From positions 409,667 to 419,980 of the forward strand of contig NW_003156734.1 of NCBI RefSeq assembly GCF_000003605.2: DNA of 10,314 bases. Reading direction: 5' to 3'. Under the pieces are notes generated by a model. That model was not told the DNA's origin. It saw only the letters and a program-made list of their open reading frames with translations, and ran no database searches. Below, in pieces: positions 6,901 through 10,314 of the stretch. Both the position numbers and the translations under genes were made by a program. Every line of letters begins with the position of its first letter. Within the stretch, counting starts at the first letter, position 1. Origin of the DNA: Saccoglossus kowalevskii. Lineage: Eukaryota; Hemichordata; Enteropneusta; Harrimaniidae.

Positions 6901-9344
6901 CACGAACCTGCATCTCTACCTTAATGTACACTGTTGGTATATAGACGTATATGATAGGTGATAGCTGGTACAAATTGACTAATTTTTATTAAAAATAAAA
7001 GTCCGAGAAAAAGATCAATAGTTACAGCTATTCTCGCTTTCACATTTCTTTTGAAAAATATTCCTACATAGCTGTATAGGCCAGCCTACTCATCCTGTTG
7101 ACAGTAATTAAATGCAAACATTTATGTAAAAGTAAAAGTTAAAACTATTTTGTGTTCAGCGTTACCAGTAGTTACCAATGTTGGCCTGATAACACAAGTT
7201 ATTTCAGCAGAAATTTTTAATTTGAGGACAAATTGTACATGCTATAAAATGCTCGTTATAAGACATAATCTTTATACACTGCATTTTGTTTTTCAGCTGT
7301 GAGCAGTGCCCAGAAAATACTTTTTCAGAGAGTGGTCAAAGTGAGTGTAAACCTTGCCTTGCCAAACAGTATTCAGGTGAGCATCTGTTTCTCATTTAAA
7401 GTTTTATATATCTCAATAAATAACATAGTTGCTCTGATTGTGATCATTCCAAGCTAATTGCATCTCATCACTGTGTTTCAACATCAGAGGATGTTGACAA
7501 ACTGATCAATTAGCAAATTACATGTACAATGTATGAATATTATCTCTGGACTATTTGTCTCATTGTCATTATCAGGATAATGAAACATTTTAATATTGAA
7601 CTCCAACTTTGGCAAACTCCTTCAATAGCAGCCACACAAGAAATGTAATTTTCAATATCGGTCAATAAATAAAAGAAACACGTTTTTATATGGTATTGTT
7701 TTTTCACTATACAGCTGCTGGGGCTGCCGTTTGTATTGAACGTAAACCATGTACTGCCAAAGATTATTTTGAAGTACACGGTCCTTGTGATGAAAACAAA
7801 CAGGTAAAAAATTTTACAATTGGTTGAGGATACTAAGTTCTAATAATATTGATAATTAGCATAGTTAAATATGTTTGGGCTGAAATTAAAAATTGTATGT
7901 CACCTTCTCCATTGTGGGGTTAATGTCATTTGGGTGTTAGCATTCCTTTCTGAGAAACAAAAGTCCAAGATGTCATGGAAATTGCACTGGATTTTATGGT
8001 GCATGGCGACATGGGATGTAACAGTAGTATGGTATTATTGATATGAAACGTTTCCAAAAATTTACATTTACTTTTAATAAGTTTCTAGTGTGATAATATT
8101 GTTCTATTATACACTGTGGGTAACTTCCTTTCCAGTGTGATAATAGTTTTCTAATAGTTTTCAGTGGGAAATTTTCTATGTGCAGTAACATGCTTAGTAG
8201 TACACATTTTGTCTCAGACTGCCTTAACTTGTAATTTGTCTTTCAGAAAGTATTAACATGTGTGTTCATATTTCTGTTTCAGACTCAGTTGATGTACAAA
8301 TGGATTGCACCCAAGATATGTAGTGATGGTAAAGGTGCTGTAGCGTTACCGACATCTGGTAAAAAAGAAGACTGCCCTCCTTGTAATCCTGGCATGAGTT
8401 TTTATAACAACACTCATTGTCAGTTCTGTCCAGAAAATCAGTTCTCAAATGGTGAAAACGGTAAGCATCGAGTGAACACTTCTTCTTTCACAGTTTGTAG
8501 ACCTGTCACAAAACATGTTGAATTTCTTTTGAAGACATGCTTGTTAGAGTTGAATAAATGATTCCAAATGCAAGATAATATTCATGCTTATCATTAATGC
8601 TGTACACATCTTGAAACTGTCAGTAGTAATTGACTATGGACAGTAAACAGTTAATGATGGTAATGCTAGATATGGGCTTCGGGGCTAACTTGTGTTTTTG
8701 TTAACATGTTTCAGCATGCAAGACTTGCCCGGCTTCCACTGCTCCCATATATGGTATGGAATTTAAATGGTGGAATACTATGCCTCCAAACTTGGATACA
8801 TCATGCCTCAGTGTCTCAGGTAAAATCTTGCTATCGTTTGATATATATACTCATTCCTTTTCACCTCTGTGCACTCATGCATGTGTCCTTGCATCTACAC
8901 ACATATCTCGGAGATCCCTGGATGAAACGAGTACATCATACACCATGCCACACATATTTCATGACTGAATTAAACCTGGTCGAATGGCCTCCTTATAAAA
9001 AAACGAAAATACATCAAAATCAAGCACAGGGACTGTGTCATCCCTTCCCTCTACATTTCCTCAGATTATGGATGTCCTGAAGATGGTTTTGTCTTATTTG
9101 GTGATCACATCCAGTCTTCTCAAGGTAGTGACGATGACGCATATCTCATACTGTCGCTACACACTGATGGGTTCCGCAGTGCATCAGCAGTCTACAATGG
9201 CAAACCCGGTGAAGTTGGTCGTGTAACGTTTGTCTTTGAGTTGATCTGTTCTGGAGACTGTGGGTTTTATTTCATGGAAGAAGACGATCGGGATTCAGAT
9301 GTGATTGAAAGTTGGGAAAAATCCATGGATAAATTTGAATACAG
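732..9344 (+). CDS. ELAPOR1: ELAPOR-family transmembrane protein, internal part, nine exons joined
   Basis: Join of 732-927, 4514-4661, 5549-5638, 6320-6507, 7297-7376, 7715-7803, 8283-8460, 8715-8819 and 9065-9344 (1354 nt, about 450 residues). Every junction is GT-AG and donor and acceptor phases agree: 2/1, 0/0, 0/0, 2/1, 1/2, 0/0, 1/2, 1/2. The translation follows vertebrate ELAPOR1/ELAPOR2 in order, with hallmark stretches RYQDWSQLPVGF, QNDQCQ, KPVLIREIEVMGIAYTSEC, TQLMYKWIAPKICS, CPPCNPG, FKWWNTMP and RVTFVFELIC. From memory of the human protein (about 1,010 residues) this covers roughly residues 90-540, all luminal. Family knowledge: a type I membrane glycoprotein of the trans-Golgi, endosome and lysosome system, linked in mammals to autophagy, secretory-granule maturation and stress survival; the biochemical activity is unknown. 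Signal peptide, membrane segment and tail are outside the window. Invertebrates may have one gene equivalent to both vertebrate paralogues, so the symbol means family, not strict orthology to ELAPOR1. Confidence 0.93.
1016..1296. repeat. Two diverged copies of a ~150-bp repeat in tandem
   Basis: Copy 1 begins near 1016 and copy 2 near 1169. The conserved core GTTGAAAACCGCAAGTCC lies at 1029-1046 and 1179-1196, an offset of 150. Both cores are followed by (G/A)ATTGCTTTGA, then after a variable part by GACCTCTTTCAGATTTGTT and TTTTGTGATGATA, then TTCAATT-TCTAATTT. The flanking parts have diverged more. The conserved blocks suggest a member of a genome-wide repeat family and not just a local duplication. 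I cannot name the family. Confidence 0.82.
1306..1388. repeat. Low-complexity tract of CACTGCACTACGCTG-like units
   Basis: The tract is built of overlapping GCACTGCACTACGCTG, ACTACACTTGACTATGC and TATGCTGCG words. It is purely compositional, with imperfect units of 5, 10 and 15 bases. It follows directly on the second copy of the ~150-bp repeat. Confidence 0.7.
2575..2667. repeat. Direct repeat of about 25 bp in an A/T-rich stretch
   Basis: AAAAAACTAAGATTCGAAGA at 2575-2594 recurs as AAAAAATCTAAGATTTGAAG from 2643, followed in both by A/G-rich sequence ending in TGA/TGACA. The spacing is about 68 bases. The run just before it (2531-2580) has T8 and A6 tracts that could pair loosely with each other. 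Confidence 0.55.
3100..3141. repeat. Direct repeat AAATTCATTGATACTCC
   Basis: The 17-mer at 3100-3116 recurs at 3125-3141 with one mismatch (AAATTCAATGATACTCC), a period of 25 bases. The surrounding 3060-3200 is unusually rich in AAATTTCA/TTTTA words, which suggests an eroded repeat element. Confidence 0.65.
4294..4485. mobile_element. 192-bp MITE-like element with 17-bp terminal inverted repeats
   Basis: The left end TTACTGTAAAATATTTT (4294-4310) is the reverse complement of the right end AAAGTATTTTACAGTAA (4469-4485), with one mismatch in 17. There is no coding capacity. Inside, TTTCAGTGAAAAT occurs at about 4339 and again at about 4441 in the same orientation. A short non-coding unit with inverted ends fits a miniature inverted-repeat transposable element, but I see no convincing target-site duplication: TGA precedes the left end and lies two bases beyond the right end. 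The right end is 28 bases from exon B. Confidence 0.55.
4514..4661 (+). CDS. ELAPOR1: ELAPOR exon B: continuation of the beta-rich luminal segment
   Basis: The acceptor is GCTTACAG at 4506-4513 and the donor is TAT|GTAAGT at 4662. One base (A) completes the codon left by exon A (CA|A, Gln). The joined protein reads SNCNQSQWHPMGNFIASAGD, which aligns without gap to the human NCTSSKWVPRGDYIASN region, so no exon is missing in the 3.6-kb intron. It goes on with DDCSSMLLYTANLKKPGSVS and ends DDTIFHVY in phase 0. The junction creates an N-Q-S glycosylation sequon where human has N-C-T, at nearly the same place. The tract before the acceptor is poor in pyrimidines, and an inverted-repeat element ends 28 bases upstream of the exon. 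Confidence 0.92.
4662..5548 (+). other. Intron B-C, 887 bases
   Basis: It is bounded by GTAAGT and CTCAG. It contains a 77-bp tandem duplication (listed separately) and one TACATGTA octamer at 5335-5342. A short perfect hairpin, CACCAA-TG-TTGGTG, lies at 5106-5119. Nothing coding is seen. Confidence 0.85.
4966..5120. repeat. Two-copy tandem repeat, period about 77 bp
   Basis: Copy 1 starts at 4966 (ATCCCTGCAAATGTGAGG) and copy 2 at 5043 (ATCCCTACAGTGTGAAGG). Both continue with (A/G)ACTAC(A/T)TG(C/T)ATGTAATAC, then TAG(C)TAA and (A/T)CC...GTG. The copies are well diverged, so the duplication is old or came from two members of a repeat family. Confidence 0.72.
5549..5638 (+). CDS. ELAPOR1: ELAPOR exon C: short exon beginning AQNDQCQ
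   Basis: The acceptor is CTCTACTCAG at 5539-5548 and the donor is ACA|GTAAGT at 5639. It is exactly 30 codons, phase 0 at both ends, so skipping it would keep the frame. It encodes AQNDQCQTLKDTNANRWPQA followed by TGDGEWKKIT. The QNDQCQ block is the same as in human ELAPOR1 (VQNDQCQ). The middle is variable, and the WKKIT end corresponds to the human WEFHSVEL stretch. It is too short to be found as an open frame by length alone; I located it from similarity and splice signals. Confidence 0.9.
5639..6319 (+). other. Intron C-D, 681 bases
   Basis: It is bounded by GTAAGT and TTTGTAG. It is AT-rich, with one TACATGTA octamer at 5808-5815. I see no exon, RNA gene or clear repeat in it. The minus-strand open frame at 5662-5883 has no recognisable content. 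Confidence 0.8.
6320..6507 (+). CDS. ELAPOR1: ELAPOR exon D: end of beta-rich segment and first CxxCPNGTFS repeat
   Basis: The acceptor is TGATATTTGTAG at 6308-6319 and the donor is TA|GTGAGT at 6508. It begins in phase 0 with ATG, but this Met is internal: the protein runs WKKIT-MSLKSGLNVIYWKT. It encodes 62 codons plus two bases. Recognisable blocks are NVIYWKT (human NVLYWRT), KPVLIREIEVMGIAYTSEC (human KPVLVRNIAITGVAYTSEC) and CTKCPNGTFSKEEGS. The last is the start of a GCC2-GCC3/TNFR-like cysteine repeat. PNGTF contains an N-G-T sequon. Intron retention would give an immediate TAG at the donor (6506-6508). Confidence 0.93.
6508..7296 (+). other. Intron D-E, 789 bases
   Basis: It is bounded by GTGAGT and TTTTTCAG. 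It contains an A13 run at 6871-6883, just after AATAAA (6861-6866), and a possible inverted-repeat element at 6809-7040. GTTACCA is doubled near 7160-7177. Nothing coding is seen. Confidence 0.82.
6809..7040. repeat. Possible inverted-repeat element, about 232 bp
   Basis: AAAGTGGCAATAGCTGT at 6809-6825 pairs with ACAGCTATTCTCGCTTT at 7024-7040, 14 of 17 positions with nine in a row (AATAGCTGT). The interval is AT-rich with an A13 run and no coding capacity. A second short inverted pair (GGCAATA / TATTGCC) lies within the left part. The ends could be terminal repeats of a small non-autonomous element, but the match is short enough to be chance. Confidence 0.35.
7297..7376 (+). CDS. ELAPOR1: ELAPOR exon E: cysteine repeat C-CPENTFSESGQSEC
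   Basis: The acceptor is TTTGTTTTTCAG at 7285-7296, with a good pyrimidine tract. The donor is CAG|GTGAGC at 7377. One base completes TA|C (Tyr) from exon D, then CEQCPENTFSESGQSECKPC and LAKQYS, ending with a G in phase 1. It holds four cysteines. The CxxCPxxTFSxxGxxxCxxC pattern is typical of the GCC2-GCC3/TNFR-like repeats of extracellular proteins and lines up with human [20 protein letters not shown]. It is only 80 bases, and its placement is set by the phase match with D and F and by the conserved cysteines. Confidence 0.9.
7377..7714 (+). other. Intron E-F, 338 bases
   Basis: It is bounded by GTGAGC and CTATACAG. It is plain AT-rich sequence with one TACATGTA octamer at 7519-7526. Nothing else is recognised. 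Confidence 0.82.
7715..7803 (+). CDS. ELAPOR1: ELAPOR exon F: C-x6-C linker with KDYFEVHGPCDENKQ
   Basis: The acceptor is TTTTTTCACTATACAG at 7699-7714 and the donor is CAG|GTAAAA at 7804, a weaker donor than most here. Two bases complete G|CT (Ala), then 29 codons end in phase 0. It encodes AGAAVCIERKPCTAKDYFEV followed by HGPCDENKQ, matching human [24 protein letters not shown]. It is the first half of a module whose second half is in exon G (TQLMYKWIAPKIC). Three cysteines are present. Confidence 0.9.
7804..8282 (+). other. Intron F-G, 479 bases
   Basis: It is bounded by GTAAAA and TTTCAG. It holds a small two-copy repeat at 8086-8180 and is otherwise unremarkable. Confidence 0.82.
8086..8180. 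repeat. Two-copy repeat with AGTGTGATAATA, period 47 bp
   Basis: AGTGTGATAATA occurs at 8087-8098 and 8134-8145. Both are followed by TTCTA(T/A)TA and then (A/C)A(C/G)TG(T/-)GGG with A/T-rich sequence, so the similarity extends over most of the 47-base unit with small gaps. Confidence 0.6.
8283..8460 (+). CDS. ELAPOR1: ELAPOR exon G: TQLMYKW...CPPCNPG block and cysteine repeat
   Basis: The acceptor is CATATTTCTGTTTCAG at 8267-8282 and the donor is ACG|GTAAGC at 8461. It holds 59 codons plus one base. It encodes TQLMYKWIAPKICSDGKGAV, then ALPTSGKKEDCPPCNPGMSF and YNNTHCQFCPENQFSNGEN. This is the most conserved exon of the window: TQLMYKW, PKICS, LP-SG and CPPCNPG are essentially the human residues. 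It has five cysteines. The YNNTHC stretch has an N-N-T sequon at the position of human NNSTC. In the genomic frame the reading stays open well past the donor, but that part is intron: the similarity stops at the splice site and resumes in exon H. Confidence 0.94.
8715..8819 (+). CDS. ELAPOR1: ELAPOR exon H: CKTCP and FKWWNTMP block
   Basis: The acceptor is AACATGTTTCAG at 8703-8714 and the donor is CAG|GTAAAA at 8820. Two bases complete G|CA (Ala), then 34 codons and a final G (phase 1). It encodes CKTCPASTAPIYGMEFKWWN, then TMPPNLDTSCLSVS. The human counterpart is [32 protein letters not shown]. The WWNTMP motif is strongly conserved in the family. Three cysteines are present, two of them closing the cysteine repeat begun in exon G. 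The intron on each side is only about 250 bases. Confidence 0.91.
9065..9344 (+). CDS. ELAPOR1: ELAPOR exon I: beta-rich segment with GDHI and RVTFVFELICSGDC
   Basis: The acceptor is CATTTCCTCAG at 9054-9064 and the donor is TACAG|GTTAGT at 9345. It holds 92 codons plus split codons at both ends (2 bases in, 2 out). It begins DYGCPEDGFVLFGDHIQSS and goes on through AYLILSLHTDGFRSAS, GRVTFVFELICSGDCGFYFM and SDVIESWEKSMDKFEYR. Human ELAPOR1 has [45 protein letters not shown] and TPVETWKGSKGKQSYTY in the same order. The codons are richer in GC and CpG than the surrounding introns. The following exon is not in the window. The frame stays open past the donor up to TGA at 9418-9420, so the exact 3' end rests on similarity ending at this point and on the donor match. 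Confidence 0.9.
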
Positions 9345-10314
9345 GTTAGTTGAGTTTGAATGCAAGGAAAAGCTGTCTCATAGAGTTCCTAAAGAAGTGT
9401 GTGTGGCCACCGTATTTTGACTGTTTGTACTTCATTGGGCGCTCTAATGATAATTATTGTTGATATTGTTTGATTGTTCCCCGATGGTCTGTTTGATAAT
9501 ACAATTCAAAACAAGGTGTTGGATTTTCAACCTCAACTCTCGTCATCTTTCACAAAATATAAATCTGCATATTTTTTCAATACTTAATAAAAATGTTCAT
9601 GAAGACCTGGATGATGGGAAAATTATTTCACCTGGTGCAATTGAGAAGTTTCGCTTTTACAATAGAAACTTGCACACTCTGATGTAAAACATTTCAATTC
9701 TGCTGCGTAAACGTTCGGTAGTTCATCAGAGCGCTGAACACCAGTGGATAAATTGTGCGTGCGAACTTGAAATAAACCTTTCATTCTCGCTGTCTAACTG
9801 ATGGCACTGTAACTCAAAACTCGTCAATTACAGGTTAATGTTTATTAAAACTCTTTGTCTCTGTGTGGTTTTCATTGAATACTATTTTCATCTAACTCTT
9901 TAGTAGCTGATGTAAAGCGTAAGTCAGTGAGGTAAATAATGATTATTACATATGCATTGTAGCAGGGTTTGGTTTGCAAGGTGCAATGGAAATTCAAATT
10001 TTAATTTGATATTGTAGTTTAACATAGAATCCTGATTGAGTAGATGCATACACAATTAGTAGACATATGAGCTGTGATTGGTTGCTGTGGGTGTACTGTA
10101 AAACATTTCACTTGGGTAGTTGGATTTTAATGTTTTATTGTCATACTGACATTTATGACATTCAGACTATTAAAATGTGATGCTAATACAGCCTTAAAAC
10201 ATTTGCAAAATATGACACATTTGCCATTACATTTCTGTAAACAAATACATACACAACTTAAAATAACTATCACCTTATCGAAGATTATGTACGTGTGCTG
10301 CAATAGAGCCCACA
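9345..10314 (+). other. Start of the intron after exon I, or an alternative 3' end
   Basis: It starts with the donor GTTAGT. Residues expected after exon I from the human protein are not found, so the next exon is beyond the window. The exon I frame remains open to TGA at 9418-9420. AATAAA hexamers occur at 9586-9591 and 9771-9776. A stretch at about 9700-9830 is richer in CpG than other intron sequence. From 9850 to the end I see only AT-rich sequence. A 14-mer TGTAAAACATTTCA occurs near 9684 and again near 10097. Confidence 0.7.

Noticed and set aside
7540-8191. Minus-strand open frames at 7540-7779 and 7994-8191.
   Set aside because: The first overlaps exon F in antisense and the second lies in intron F-G. 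Neither has recognisable content.
8706-9080. A 124-residue open frame overlapping exons H and I.
   Set aside because: It is out of frame with the conserved FKWWNTMP and GDHI blocks and crosses an intron with good GT-AG ends. It is a shadow of the real exons.
9650-9685. A hairpin AAGTTTC-12-GAAACTT as a possible small RNA or tRNA-like structure.
   Set aside because: A seven-base stem with no further pairing, no cloverleaf and no conserved tRNA boxes is expected by chance at this AT content.
1-10314. A possible undescribed multi-gene or defence-like system.
   Set aside because: There is only one gene, a known animal family, and the rest is intron with repeats. Nothing supports an operon, defence cassette, virus or domesticated transposase.

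Overview
The window is eukaryotic nuclear DNA from an animal, most likely a marine invertebrate. It is AT-rich, has long introns with canonical GT-AG junctions, and carries many short repeats and scattered copies of the octamer TACATGTA. I cannot name the species. Hemichordates, lancelets, molluscs and brachiopods are all plausible. There is no sign of bacterial or organellar gene organisation.

The only gene I can support is the middle part of an ELAPOR-family gene on the plus strand (vertebrate ELAPOR1 = KIAA1324/EIG121 and ELAPOR2 = KIAA1324L). These are large cysteine-rich type I membrane proteins of the Golgi, endosome and lysosome system. Nine consecutive coding exons can be placed: 732-927, 4514-4661, 5549-5638, 6320-6507, 7297-7376, 7715-7803, 8283-8460, 8715-8819 and 9065-9344. 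All junctions are GT-AG. The phases agree at every junction, so the 1354 coding bases give about 450 continuous residues with no stop. They match the luminal half of the vertebrate protein in order and without a gap. The first exons (start codon, signal peptide, first cysteine module) lie left of the window. The rest of the ectodomain, the membrane segment and the tail lie to the right.

Layout: 1-731 is intron sequence opening with a 42-bp minisatellite and containing a CpG-richer patch near 530-690. 732-927 is exon A. 928-4513 is a 3.6-kb intron with a duplicated ~150-bp repeat, a CACTGCACTAC-type low-complexity tract, smaller direct repeats and, just before exon B, a 192-bp element with 17-bp terminal inverted repeats. 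4514-9344 is the exon-dense part, with introns of 245-887 bp holding a 77-bp duplication, a possible inverted-repeat element and a 47-bp duplication. 9345-10314 is the start of the next intron, or possibly an alternative 3' end, since exon I stays open for 25 codons past its donor.

I found no mobile-element protein, RNA gene, CRISPR array or prokaryotic-type system. The interest lies in the gene model and in the repeats packed into its introns.
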